64,000 nt of DNA from positions 1 to 64,000 of the forward strand of contig NZ_VLTJ01000023.1 of assembly GCF_007558815.1 (NCBI RefSeq), read 5' to 3'. A program made the position numbers and the translations under genes. Of the stretch, positions 26,480 to 35,274 are shown piece by piece (within the stretch, counting starts at the first letter, position 1; the number at the start of each line of letters is the position of its first letter). The notes beneath the pieces were generated by a model. It searched no databases, was not told the DNA's origin, and saw nothing but the letters and a program-made list of their open reading frames with translations. The stretch comes from Verticiella sediminum (GTDB lineage Bacteria; Pseudomonadota; Gammaproteobacteria; Burkholderiales; Burkholderiaceae_B).

Positions 26480-27430
26480 ATGAACCTGAAATTTGCCGAA
26501 AGCCTGGAAGTCTTCGTCGACGTGTTCCGGGCGCGCAGTTTCTCCGAGGTTGCGCGGCGGCGCGGACTGGTGGCTTCGTCGGTGGCGCGTCAGGTGGACG
26601 CGCTCGAAGGCGAACTCGGCGTGTCGCTGTTCACGCGTTCCACCCGAGCGCTGGCGCCTACCGAGGCAGGCGAGCGGCTGTTCGAGCGCGCCGTGCGCAT
26701 CCTGCACGACCTGCGCGAAGCGCGCAGCGAAGTGACTGCGATCGAGCAGGGCGTGCACGGTCTGCTGCGCCTGAGCTGTCTGCCCGCCTTCGCTCGCCGC
26801 CACGTCCTGCCGTGGCTGGGCGATTTCAACGACCGGTATCCCGGCATCCGCATCGAGCTGGATCTCACCGAGCGCATCGTCGATCCCGTCGTCGAGCGCG
26901 TCGATCTCGTCCTGCGCGTCGGCCAGCAGCCCGACAGCAGCCTGGTCGGCCAGCGGCTGGGCACGCACCGCTACCTAATGTGCGCCGCGCCGGCGTATCT
27001 GGCGCGACATGGCGAGCCGACCTGCCTGGCCGAGCTGGACGGCCACCGCCTGATCGATCGCCGGCACAGCACCAGCATGCGCGGCTGGCGCGAGCTCATC
27101 GGTACGCCACGCGCGGCCTGCGCACCGAGCTTCGTGCTCGAATGCGACGATTGCGACGCCCGGCGGCTGGCCGTGATCCAGGGCCTGGGTATTGCCTTGA
27201 TGCCGAACTGGTCCGTGGGCGCCGAAGTCGCCTCGGGCACCCTGCGCGAGATCGCGCTGTCGGACGTGGCGCCATTGCCGCCGTCGGGCATCTATGCGCT
27301 GCGCGCCTTGCCGCGCGCCAGCGCGCGCATCCGCGCCTTCACCGATTACCTGGCCGCCAAGCTCGCTGCCTATGAGGCGGCGAGCGAGCCGCTGGGTGCC
27401 GCCTCGGCACCGGCATACGCACTTTCGTAG
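26480..27430 (+). CDS. LysR family regulator
   Basis: A 316-residue protein. The N-terminal helix-turn-helix is visible: FSEVARRRGLVASSVARQVD, followed by ALEGELGVSLFTRSTR. The C-terminal effector domain starts near residue 92 (HGLLRLSCLPAF). It is divergent from the Bug / maleylacetate reductase pair and probably activates it in response to the pathway intermediate. Confidence 0.92.
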   Translation: MNLKFAESLEVFVDVFRARSFSEVARRRGLVASSVARQVDALEGELGVSLFTRSTRALAPTEAGERLFERAVRILHDLREARSEVTAIEQGVHGLLRLSCLPAFARRHVLPWLGDFNDRYPGIRIELDLTERIVDPVVERVDLVLRVGQQPDSSLVGQRLGTHRYLMCAAPAYLARHGEPTCLAELDGHRLIDRRHSTSMRGWRELIGTPRAACAPSFVLECDDCDARRLAVIQGLGIALMPNWSVGAEVASGTLREIALSDVAPLPPSGIYALRALPRASARIRAFTDYLAAKLAAYEAASEPLGAASAPAYALS

Positions 27431-27507
27431 TCCGCGCAGGCACGCCACGGCGCATGCGTCGATCCCGGCACGGCACTTGCCGTCTACCTGGCTTTCAGGA
27501 GAGCGTC

Positions 27508-27792
27508 ATGCCCGCCAAGAAATGGTCGCAGCACGTCACCGAGACCAGCGATGCCCTCGACCTGCCCGAGGGCGTGTTCACCTGGCACGACCCGCAGCGC
27601 ATCGCCGCCGCGCTCAAGCGCTCGGCGCAGTCCAGCCACCGGCGCAAGGCGGAGCCCTATCGCTCGGCGATGTCCATGCTCACGTTCTACATCAACCGCG
27701 CCGGGGATCAGTTGTCCGCGGCGCAGCGCGATGTGCTCGAACGGACGAAGGATGAGCTGCGCAAGGTTTTCGGGCGCGCACCGAAGCGCTGA
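27508..27792 (+). CDS. DUF3175 protein
   Basis: A 94-residue basic protein beginning MPAKKWSQHVTETSDALDL, with a helical middle (IAAALKRSAQSSHRRKAEPY) and SAMSMLTFYINRAG near the end. This matches DUF3175. ATG 27508 has AGGAGAG upstream; a longer frame starting at 27454 is less likely. Many family members are abundant small proteins of unknown role. It is convergent with the ATPase/GNAT gene. Confidence 0.82.
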   Translation: MPAKKWSQHVTETSDALDLPEGVFTWHDPQRIAAALKRSAQSSHRRKAEPYRSAMSMLTFYINRAGDQLSAAQRDVLERTKDELRKVFGRAPKR

Positions 27793-27822
27793 GCCTGGCG
27801 TTGGGGCGGCGCGGCTACCGCC

Positions 27823-29346
27823 TCAGAGCATCTCCTGGCGCCGATAGGCGGCGAACGCCTCGGATTTCAGGCGTTCCGCGTGCGGCCCTACCGCGTGCAC
27901 GCCTTCCCAGCTCAGGTGCTGGTTGTTCAGGTACTGCCACAGAAAGGTGGCCGGCCAGGGCAGGAAGGGCGCGAGCCCCGCGGGCAGGAAGCCGGCCTCG
28001 GCCAGGGCCGGCCAGGCATGGGGGCTGTCGGCGCGCGCCAGGTCCAGTGCCAGGTAGATGGCGTCCACGTGTTGGCGGCACAGGCGTTTCAGTTCGCGGC
28101 GCAGTCGTCCGGGCGCGTCCTCGCCCCAGGCGAGCACGCGGATGTAGGCCACGTTGAGCGCGCCCTCGATCTCGATCTCGAAAGCGGAGTCCGCGAGCGC
28201 GGGCGCGGCGCGCGGTTCGATCGCCAGCGGCAAGCCGATCAGCGCGGCCGTTTCGCGCACCAGCTCGGTCGCCGCGTCGGGCACGTGCACCGCGAGCGGG
28301 GCCATCGGCTTGAGCAGCTTGCAGCAGTAATAGACACTGCCGCGCTCCTGGGACAGTTGGTCGGCGACGCTGCGGAACTGCAGCGTGGTCGGCGTGTAGC
28401 CCAGCATCAGGGCGCAGGGCTGGTAGCCCCGGTGCAGCATGGTTTTCTGGGTATACGGGTGGCAGGTCACGGCGTGCACGCAGGCCGCCGCTTCGGGGCG
28501 GCCCGGCAGCGCCGCTTCGATCGCGTCGAACAACCGGCCGAACACGCCGTTGCCCTGGGCGCGGGGCGAGACGACTGCTGCGCCGACCTCCACGATGGGG
28601 TCGTCGGCATGGCCTTTCATGAGGGCGAAATGACCGATCAATTCGCCATCCTCGGCGCTGGCCACCCAGGAGGCGAGCCGGCCGTCATGCGTGCGCGCGC
28701 GGATGCGCTCGGCAATGTACATGTCCGGGTTCACGTACGAATAGCCGTAGTTGCGGTACATCAGCCGGGCGAGATGGATGGCGTCGTTGTCGCGCAACGC
28801 GCGGATCTCGACGCGGCCTGCGTCGCGCATTTCGGGCGCGCCGCCAGGGTTCTGCCCTGGCGCGGGCGTGGCCGACGCCAGCAGGCGCCATTCCAGTTCG
28901 ACGCTCTGGCCCTGGGCGCCGGGCGGCAGCACGCGGATCTCGTCGGCCATGTTGTGCATCAGGTAGGCCGACAGGCCGCCCGAATCCTGCGCGCTGCTGT
29001 CCGGTTCGGCCGGCGAGAAGAGGGGCACGAGGTCCAGGTCGTAGGGCAGCCCGTAGTCGGTGATGCGCAGTTGCAGCGCCGCCGGCAGGACGGCGACCTG
29101 AATGTCGAGCACGCCCGCGCCCGGCGTGGCCGAGGTGAGCGGGTCGTCGCCGTGGGTCAGGCGCAGGATGGTCAGGATGGCCTCCTCCACCGCCAGCCGC
29201 ATGCGCGTTTGCGCCGCATCGTGGAAACCGCAGGCCGCGGCCTGCAGGCAGAGCATGGATTGCACGAGGCCGATGGCCTGGTGCTGCGCGGGTACCGACA
29301 GGCGCACCCAGGGCAACCCCGGGGCGTCGGAAGACGTGATGGACAT
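27823..29346 (-). CDS. Fused RsbW-like ATPase domain and GNAT acetyltransferase
   Basis: A 507-residue protein. The N-terminal ~150 residues look like an anti-sigma-factor/serine-kinase GHKL domain (RMRLAVEEAILTILR helix, LQLRITDYGLP strand, GLSAYLMHNMADEI loop). A GNAT domain follows from about residue 175 (VEIRALRDNDAIHLARLMYRN), with an acetyl-CoA-loop-like SPRAQGNGVFGRLF at about 263-276, and a third domain runs to the end. It is the last gene of the LuxE/LuxC-like operon. An acyl-transfer or regulatory role for the pathway is inferred. Confidence 0.75.
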   Translation of the reverse strand: MSITSSDAPGLPWVRLSVPAQHQAIGLVQSMLCLQAAACGFHDAAQTRMRLAVEEAILTILRLTHGDDPLTSATPGAGVLDIQVAVLPAALQLRITDYGLPYDLDLVPLFSPAEPDSSAQDSGGLSAYLMHNMADEIRVLPPGAQGQSVELEWRLLASATPAPGQNPGGAPEMRDAGRVEIRALRDNDAIHLARLMYRNYGYSYVNPDMYIAERIRARTHDGRLASWVASAEDGELIGHFALMKGHADDPIVEVGAAVVSPRAQGNGVFGRLFDAIEAALPGRPEAAACVHAVTCHPYTQKTMLHRGYQPCALMLGYTPTTLQFRSVADQLSQERGSVYYCCKLLKPMAPLAVHVPDAATELVRETAALIGLPLAIEPRAAPALADSAFEIEIEGALNVAYIRVLAWGEDAPGRLRRELKRLCRQHVDAIYLALDLARADSPHAWPALAEAGFLPAGLAPFLPWPATFLWQYLNNQHLSWEGVHAVGPHAERLKSEAFAAYRRQEML

Positions 29347-29376
29347 GGCGTTCGATCGGAAAGCGACAGTGGACGT

Positions 29377-30660
29377 TCAGCGGTGCCTGAGATCGACGAC
29401 GCGCAGCAGCTTGCCCGTGCGCGGGTTGCTGGCGAGTTCGTCGGTCCGCACCCATTCGACGTGAAGCGGATGCACGATTCCCTCGGCGACCAGGTCTGCG
29501 TACATGTGGCGCTCGGCGTACAGCGCCTCGCGCACCTGCCGCGCCTCTTCCTCGCCCAGCGCCTGCGGCGCTTCGACGGCCAGGCGCAGGCGGCAGCAGT
29601 CGCGCTGCTCGAAGTGCTCGGCCTGGATCTGGAAGGACGACACGCGCAGCACCGGCAGGCGCTGCGCCAGGCCGTCGAGCACGGCGCGCACGTCCTCGAC
29701 GTACAGCGTCATCGGCCCGATGCGCGCGCCTTCGCCGGTGCGCCCGAGCAGTCGGAAGCGGCGATACGGCGTGCCCGGTGGATCGACCCACTCGCCCCGA
29801 TCGCCGATCGGATAGCGGATGATCGGCATGAGCCGGCGTTCGAGATTGGTCACTACCAGCCGTCCGGCGACGCCGGCGGCGTCGATCGCGGTGTCGCTGT
29901 CGTCCTCCAGGATCTCCAGCACGGTGGACGCGTCGAAGCTGTGATGCAGACCCGGCGTGTCGCCGGCGGCCCAGCCGAGTTCGCCATAGTCCACGCCGGC
30001 AATGCCGATGGAGCGCACCTTGCAGCCCGGGAACACTTCCTGGATCGCCGCGATCTGGTCGGGAAACATGGGCTCGCCGCCGTACAGGAAGGTCTCCAGG
30101 CGCAGGCGGCGGCGGTCCTGGGCGCTCAAGCCGCCGAGCAGCGACATCAACGTGGTCGGCACGCCGGCCAGGGTGCTGAGATCGAACTGGCGCCACGCGG
30201 CCAGGATCTCGTCGGGGTCGGCGCCGCCGATCGGATAGCACACGCCCACGCCCGCGGCCTCGATGCTGCGCGTGATGAACAGAAACGACGCGTACAGCCG
30301 GCCCGCGTAGAACAGGTTGCCGATGGGCTCGCCCGGACGCAGGCCGGCGCGCCGCATACCATCGCCGAAGGCCTGGGTGAAGGCACGGAACTCGGCATGG
30401 GTGAACACCGAGTACTTCGGCTGCCCGGTGGTGCCGCCGCTCTTGAAGGTGATGCCCTCGGTGAGCGGGTGGGTGAAGACGCGGTTGCCCTGCACGCTGT
30501 TGGCTTCCCAGAAGCGGGCATGGTCGAGGACGGGATAGGCCCGCAACCGGGTCTCGCCCTCGGGCACCCCTGCGTAGAATTCGCGATAGAAGGGAGAGTG
30601 CGCGCGCACGTGCGGCAGCAGCGCGGCGAGCGCGTCGGAAGCAGCGGGGGTGGTACTCAT
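29377..30660 (-). CDS. Phenylacetate-CoA ligase-like adenylate-forming enzyme
   Basis: A 427-residue protein of the PaaK-like ligase group. The P-loop equivalent is ITFKSGGTTGQPKYS (about residues 70-84), with a FLYGGEPMF, a GELGW and a conserved RYPIGDRGEW segment later. It should activate a carboxylate as an acyl-adenylate, then pass it to CoA or a protein. The stop lies 30 nt before the ATPase/GNAT gene and ATG 30660 is 14 nt after the fusion gene's stop, so they are one operon. The substrate is unknown; the LuxC/LuxE neighbours point to a fatty or aromatic acyl group. Confidence 0.8.
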   Translation of the reverse strand: MSTTPAASDALAALLPHVRAHSPFYREFYAGVPEGETRLRAYPVLDHARFWEANSVQGNRVFTHPLTEGITFKSGGTTGQPKYSVFTHAEFRAFTQAFGDGMRRAGLRPGEPIGNLFYAGRLYASFLFITRSIEAAGVGVCYPIGGADPDEILAAWRQFDLSTLAGVPTTLMSLLGGLSAQDRRRLRLETFLYGGEPMFPDQIAAIQEVFPGCKVRSIGIAGVDYGELGWAAGDTPGLHHSFDASTVLEILEDDSDTAIDAAGVAGRLVVTNLERRLMPIIRYPIGDRGEWVDPPGTPYRRFRLLGRTGEGARIGPMTLYVEDVRAVLDGLAQRLPVLRVSSFQIQAEHFEQRDCCRLRLAVEAPQALGEEEARQVREALYAERHMYADLVAEGIVHPLHVEWVRTDELASNPRTGKLLRVVDLRHR

Positions 30661-30674
30661 GTTCGGGGTCGCCT

Positions 30675-33206
30675 TCAGTGGTCGGAGGCCGCGCGGTGGT
30701 CGATGACGTGGCGCAGCTTGCCGCTCGCCTTCACGCGCAGGAATTCCTCTTCTGCGCGGGTCTCGATCCGTACCTGGGTGGGCAGGGCGTAGTGACGGGC
30801 GACGCCGAGTTCCTCGTAGTGCGTCATGAGGTACTCGGCGACGTCGGCGGCGGGCGCGGCGAGCGAAGCGTCGACCCACAGGCGCACCAGCGTCGTCGCC
30901 CCCGCGCTGTCCACGTGCACCTGCAAGGGGCCGGCGTAGCCGAAGCCCGCATCGAGCAACTGCACGAAGCGGCCGTAGTTCAGCAGGGGACTGCCGGCCT
31001 TGAAGACGTCGCCCAGCCGGCCCGTCAGCTCGAAGCGCGGGTCGCGCCGGCCGCAGGGGCAATCGCCCGCCACCCAGCGGCCCGTGTCGCCGATCTCGTA
31101 GCGCTCGATGCGCGGCGAGCTGCGCGCCCGGGACGAGAGCAGCAGACGGCCGATCTGCGTGTCGGCGACGGGCGCGTCTTCCTCGAGCGCGACGATCTCC
31201 AGGTGCTGCAGGCCGGAGAACAGGTGATGCACGCTGCCCTCGCAGTGCTCGCACTGGTAGCCCATGGGGCCGGCGTCGTTGGAGCCATAGGCCACGGAGC
31301 GCACCAGGGGCACGCCGCAGTCCTGCGTCAGGAATGCGCGCTGCGCGCTCGACAGCGCCTCGCCGCCGTAGAACACCTTGTCGATACAACCGGCGGCCTT
31401 GAGGCGTTCGCCCTGGGCCACGAAGAGCCCGAGCAGATGCGGTGTCATGCCGAGCAGCACGTTGACGCGGTGCTCGATGATCTGATCGGCGATGAGTTCG
31501 TATTCCTGCACCATGGCCATGGGCAACTGCTCGACGCCCAGGTTCTCGAGAATGGTCCAGAAGCTGATGAAGCTGCCGTACAGATAACCGGCGGCGAAGA
31601 GGTTCATCACGCGGTCGGCCGCGGGGTCCAGGCCGGCGGCCACCAGCCCGTGGCTGGTCTCGAGCATCTGGCGCGCGTAATCGGGCCAGCGAAAGCGCGA
31701 GTAGGCGACCTGACCGCTGGAGCCGCCGCTGCGCACGAGCAGGCCGGTGGGAGCGGTGTCGTCCTGGCCCAGGGCCTGGAAACCCGCCTTGGTCAGAATC
31801 GGCGTGCCCGGCGCCGGCGCCAGCATGGGCGCGGGCTCGAACTGGGCAAAGGAGCCCACGTCGGCCAGGCTGCCCGGGCCGTCCACCGAGACGCGGCGCG
31901 TCAGGTGCTGCAGGGCGTACACGCCATCGTGCGGAGCCCCGGTGTAGCTGTCGATCATCTCGCCGGGGCGCGTGATGCGGGTGACACCGGCCGCGAGCAA
32001 CTGGCGCGCGAGCGCCGGGAAGCTCGCGCGGGTGGCGGCCAGGCCGCAGGTCTGCAGCCAGGGGCGCATGGGCCGCAGCACGGCGCCGATGGCGGCCCGC
32101 TGCACGGGCTTGATCCACAGCGTGCGGTACAGCGGCGAGGGGCGCAGGCCGGGGCGCTGGTCGAGCAGCAGCCGCCATTGGCCGGCGGCGTCGGCGATCA
32201 CCCGCGTCAGGCCCAGCGCCTGTTCGGCTTCGGTCACGCTCACCACCGTCGTGATCTCGGCCTGCTCGGCCATGTCCGGCTCGCGGCGCGGCAGCGTGGG
32301 CGAGATGCGCGCGAGGGCCTGGGCCAGGCCTTCGGCGATGGTGTCCAGGCGTTCGCCCTCGGCTTCGACGAGCAGGGTCTGCGGGCTGGAGCAGGCCTGC
32401 TGGTCCAGGCGGCAGATGTCGCGGGCAATGGCCTCGAGCACGCCGGCATCGTCCAGGCAGTCCTCGGCCAGATAAGCGAAGGACACCTTGTGTCCCCAGG
32501 CGAGCACGCGCGCGTTGGCCGGGGCCAGCCGGCGCACGGCGGTGATCGCGGCCTCGCCGCCCCAGGCCGAGATGACATCCGCCTGCGCGAAAAGGCGAGC
32601 CAGGGTGTCCTGGTCCTGGGAGGGCACGTGCACGACCGCCATGTATTCGGCCAGGCCCGCGCCGACCGCCCGCTCGGCCAGCAGGCCGGCGAAGATCGCG
32701 GTGAAGGCCGTGTCGCGCGCGCCGACCTTGACCACGTTCAGATTGCCGCCGAGCAGGCTCTCGACGAGCCCGAGCGCACCCACCGTAAGCACGTTCGACG
32801 GCATGACGTGCACCACCGACCCCAGGGGCTGCCAGGCCTCGTACTGGCGGCCCGGGTAGCGGCGTTCGAGCACGCCGGGACGCACGGAACCCAGCTCGCT
32901 GCGCAGCTTCTCTTCGAGCACGTCGCGGCGCAGCGGGGCCGCGAGCGCCTGCATCATTTCGCGCGCCTCGTCCTCGGCGAGCGCCAGGCGGGCCTGGCGC
33001 AGCAGCGCATCGCACCCGGCGCCGCCAGCGGCGATCTCGTGCGCCAGCGCGTCGCAGGCGCCCAGCAGGGCGTCGAGCGGAAAGGGGCGGGCCAAGACGC
33101 GGTCCAGATGCAGCGGCAGCGCCGCGAGCGCGTCGTGCAGGCCGGCGTCGGACAACCATTCACCGAACCAGAAATGCGGCGTGTCGGCGTTGTGCGCAGG
33201 GCTCAA
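30675..33206 (-). CDS. LuxC-like acyl reductase fused to PaaK/LuxE-like ligase
   Basis: An 843-residue two-domain protein. Residues about 120-400 follow LuxC (fatty-acyl-CoA reductase): PLGSVVHVMPSNVL, GGNLNVVKVGARD, a catalytic Cys272 in DQQACSSPQ. The second half has an adenylate-forming domain with LLVRSGGSSGQVAYSR (489-504) and a CPCGRRDPRFE motif. LuxC reduces acyl groups to aldehydes with NADPH, while LuxE-type domains activate the acid. TTG 33206 is the start, with GAGGAG 7 nt upstream. Joining both functions in one chain is unusual; it would channel acid to aldehyde. No luxAB is present. Confidence 0.8.
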   Translation of the reverse strand: MSPAHNADTPHFWFGEWLSDAGLHDALAALPLHLDRVLARPFPLDALLGACDALAHEIAAGGAGCDALLRQARLALAEDEAREMMQALAAPLRRDVLEEKLRSELGSVRPGVLERRYPGRQYEAWQPLGSVVHVMPSNVLTVGALGLVESLLGGNLNVVKVGARDTAFTAIFAGLLAERAVGAGLAEYMAVVHVPSQDQDTLARLFAQADVISAWGGEAAITAVRRLAPANARVLAWGHKVSFAYLAEDCLDDAGVLEAIARDICRLDQQACSSPQTLLVEAEGERLDTIAEGLAQALARISPTLPRREPDMAEQAEITTVVSVTEAEQALGLTRVIADAAGQWRLLLDQRPGLRPSPLYRTLWIKPVQRAAIGAVLRPMRPWLQTCGLAATRASFPALARQLLAAGVTRITRPGEMIDSYTGAPHDGVYALQHLTRRVSVDGPGSLADVGSFAQFEPAPMLAPAPGTPILTKAGFQALGQDDTAPTGLLVRSGGSSGQVAYSRFRWPDYARQMLETSHGLVAAGLDPAADRVMNLFAAGYLYGSFISFWTILENLGVEQLPMAMVQEYELIADQIIEHRVNVLLGMTPHLLGLFVAQGERLKAAGCIDKVFYGGEALSSAQRAFLTQDCGVPLVRSVAYGSNDAGPMGYQCEHCEGSVHHLFSGLQHLEIVALEEDAPVADTQIGRLLLSSRARSSPRIERYEIGDTGRWVAGDCPCGRRDPRFELTGRLGDVFKAGSPLLNYGRFVQLLDAGFGYAGPLQVHVDSAGATTLVRLWVDASLAAPAADVAEYLMTHYEELGVARHYALPTQVRIETRAEEEFLRVKASGKLRHVIDHRAASDH

Positions 33207-33246
33207 CGGGATGCTCCTCGTAGGGTGGGGGGCGCGGGCACGCGCC

Positions 33247-34410
33247 TCATGCGGCGCGCAGCAGTTCGGCCGCGGCGGCGGCGCAGCTCTTGTTGCTGGA
33301 CGTGCCAGCGCGGCCCAGCACCTCGAACCAGGGCGTGGCCGCGCCGCACTCGCAACTGCCGGGTGGGTGCAGCACGGCGAGATCGCCCATCACCACGCTG
33401 TGCGCCGGCACCGAGGTGATGTAGGGCGACAGGAACGACAGAAAGCCCGGCTCGCCGTAGCCCAGCGGCGCGAGCGTGCGCACGTCGCGGATCAGCACTT
33501 CCGACCAGACGGGCACGTGCAGGTGCTGGCACGCGCAGCCTACGTAGGGGATGCAGTGCTCGACCGCGCCGAAGGTCTCCACGATGTGCTCCGGGCCGAC
33601 GCCCAGCCATTGGCCGATCTGCGCCTGCAGGGCCGCGCGCGAAATGGCCTTGTCGGCGTGGCCTTTCCAGCCGCCGCCGAAGATCACCCAGCTACCCGCC
33701 GGCAGGCGCAGCGGCGGCATGCCCATCTGCGCCATGCGCTCCAGGGCGAAATGCAGGAAGGCGGGAAAGCCGATGATGCGGGTCGGCTGGCCGCTGGCGG
33801 CAAAGCGGCTCAGCGCCTGTACCGCGCCGAAGGCGTCGAACTCGTGGCGTCCTTCACCGATGCAGCGCAGCGTCCAGAACGCCTCGGCCACGGGGGCGTA
33901 GCGCATCAGGTACTGGTTGGTGTTGGAAGTGCCGACCTTGAAGCCGGCATAGGGTTCGTAGGCATTGACCAGATAGTTCGCGGCGCCATCGCTGGGCACG
34001 CCGCGATGGCGCATGGCGTCATCCACCATGCGGCGCGCCGTGTCCATGGTGAACGCATCGAAGAACATCTGGGACTTCTGGCCGGTGGTGCCCGACGAGG
34101 TGAGGTGCGTGGCGATGGCCTCGTCCGGCACCGACTTCGCCTCGTGGTATTTGAAGAAATTGGCGTGCACGGAGGGCAGGTCGGCCAGGTCGGCCAGGCT
34201 GCGCACGCGCTCGAGATCAGTGCCGTGCTGCGTGAGCAGGCCGGCATACCAGCGGTTGCGCTCGGCATGCCAGCGCGAGAGCGCCACCATGGCCCGTACG
34301 AACTGCCCCTCGTCGCGCGCCGCGGCGGGGTCGGTCTGTGCGCAGAAGGCCCGCACGCACTCGAGTTCCGGCGCGCTCGAGGCCTCGAGCCACTGCATGT
34401 CGGTCACCAT
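33247..34410 (-). CDS. LuxE-like acyl-protein synthetase
   Basis: A 387-residue protein from ATG 34410 (GGTGAG about 6 nt upstream; a longer frame starts at 34446). LuxE-type landmarks: THLTSSGTTGQKSQMFFD, a GFPAFLHFALERM helix, FGGGWKGHADK and a C-terminal CECG. LuxE activates a fatty acid as an adenylate and transfers it to itself or to the reductase. It is the first gene of the four-gene operon and diverges from the response regulator at 34577. Confidence 0.82.
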   Translation of the reverse strand: MVTDMQWLEASSAPELECVRAFCAQTDPAAARDEGQFVRAMVALSRWHAERNRWYAGLLTQHGTDLERVRSLADLADLPSVHANFFKYHEAKSVPDEAIATHLTSSGTTGQKSQMFFDAFTMDTARRMVDDAMRHRGVPSDGAANYLVNAYEPYAGFKVGTSNTNQYLMRYAPVAEAFWTLRCIGEGRHEFDAFGAVQALSRFAASGQPTRIIGFPAFLHFALERMAQMGMPPLRLPAGSWVIFGGGWKGHADKAISRAALQAQIGQWLGVGPEHIVETFGAVEHCIPYVGCACQHLHVPVWSEVLIRDVRTLAPLGYGEPGFLSFLSPYITSVPAHSVVMGDLAVLHPPGSCECGAATPWFEVLGRAGTSSNKSCAAAAAELLRAA

Positions 34411-34576
34411 ACGCAACTCACCGTGAAATTTGCTGTCGTTTTGCATCGCATTGTTTCACGAGCATGCGGCATCGACAACCCACCGGGGGTGGCCACCCTC
34501 GGCATCGCGCGCCTGCGGCGGGCGTTATGCTAGTGCCGCCGGCACGCAGCCGGTGCATCCGGGAGACGGGCCCATC

Positions 34577-35272
34577 ATGGCCGTACAAAGCGTTCGCGTG
34601 CTCATCGTGGAAGACAACGTAGCGTTGTCCGCCAACATCGCGGAGTTTCTCGCCGACAAGGACTTCGTGCTGGATTTCGCCGCCGATGGGCTGACGGCGC
34701 TGCACCTGCTCGCGCGCAACACCTACGATGTGATCGTCATGGACGTGATGCTGCCCGGGCCGTCCGGCTTCGCCGTGTGCCGGCGCGTGCGCGAGGATCT
34801 GGCCTGCCGCACGCCGATCATCCTGATGACGGCCAAGGACCAGTTGGAGGACAAGGAGCGCGGGTTCGCGGGCGGCGCCGACGACTATCTGGTCAAGCCG
34901 TTCCACCTGCGCGAGCTGGAGATGCGCATCGATGCGCTGTACCGGCGCAGCCGGCCGGCCGAAGCCGTGCTGCAGCGCGGCGCGGTGAGTTTCGAGCCCG
35001 GTACGCTCAAGCTGCGCGTCGGTGCCGACAAGGAGGTCCAGCTCTCGGGCATGGCGGCCGAGCTCATCGAGCTGCTGGTGCGCGCACACCCGGCCTTCGT
35101 CTCGCACGAGGAACTCAGCCACGCGCTCTGGGGCGAGCGCATCGTGGAGCCGCATACGCTGCGCACGCACGTCTACATGCTGCGCAAGCTGCTGCAGGAC
35201 AAGGTGGGCGACCCGCTGGTCAAGACGGTCCATGGCCGCGGCTACCGGCTCGACGTTCCGGGCGAGCCCTGA
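34577..35272 (+). CDS. OmpR-family response regulator
   Basis: A 231-residue protein. Receiver: VRVLIVEDNVAL opening, phospho-acceptor Asp56 in VIVMDVMLPGPSG, and a GADDYLVKPFHLRELEMR end. The winged-helix output domain runs from about residue 145 to LVKTVHGRGYRLDVPG. Its start is 130 nt from the LuxE-like start in the divergent spacer and 2 nt after its stop the kinase gene begins. Control of the LuxE/LuxC-like operon is plausible from position only. Confidence 0.92.
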   Translation: MAVQSVRVLIVEDNVALSANIAEFLADKDFVLDFAADGLTALHLLARNTYDVIVMDVMLPGPSGFAVCRRVREDLACRTPIILMTAKDQLEDKERGFAGGADDYLVKPFHLRELEMRIDALYRRSRPAEAVLQRGAVSFEPGTLKLRVGADKEVQLSGMAAELIELLVRAHPAFVSHEELSHALWGERIVEPHTLRTHVYMLRKLLQDKVGDPLVKTVHGRGYRLDVPGEP

Positions 35273-35274
35273 GC

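Noticed and set aside
27823-34410. Bioluminescence operon
   Set aside because: LuxC and LuxE-like proteins are present but luxA/luxB are not.
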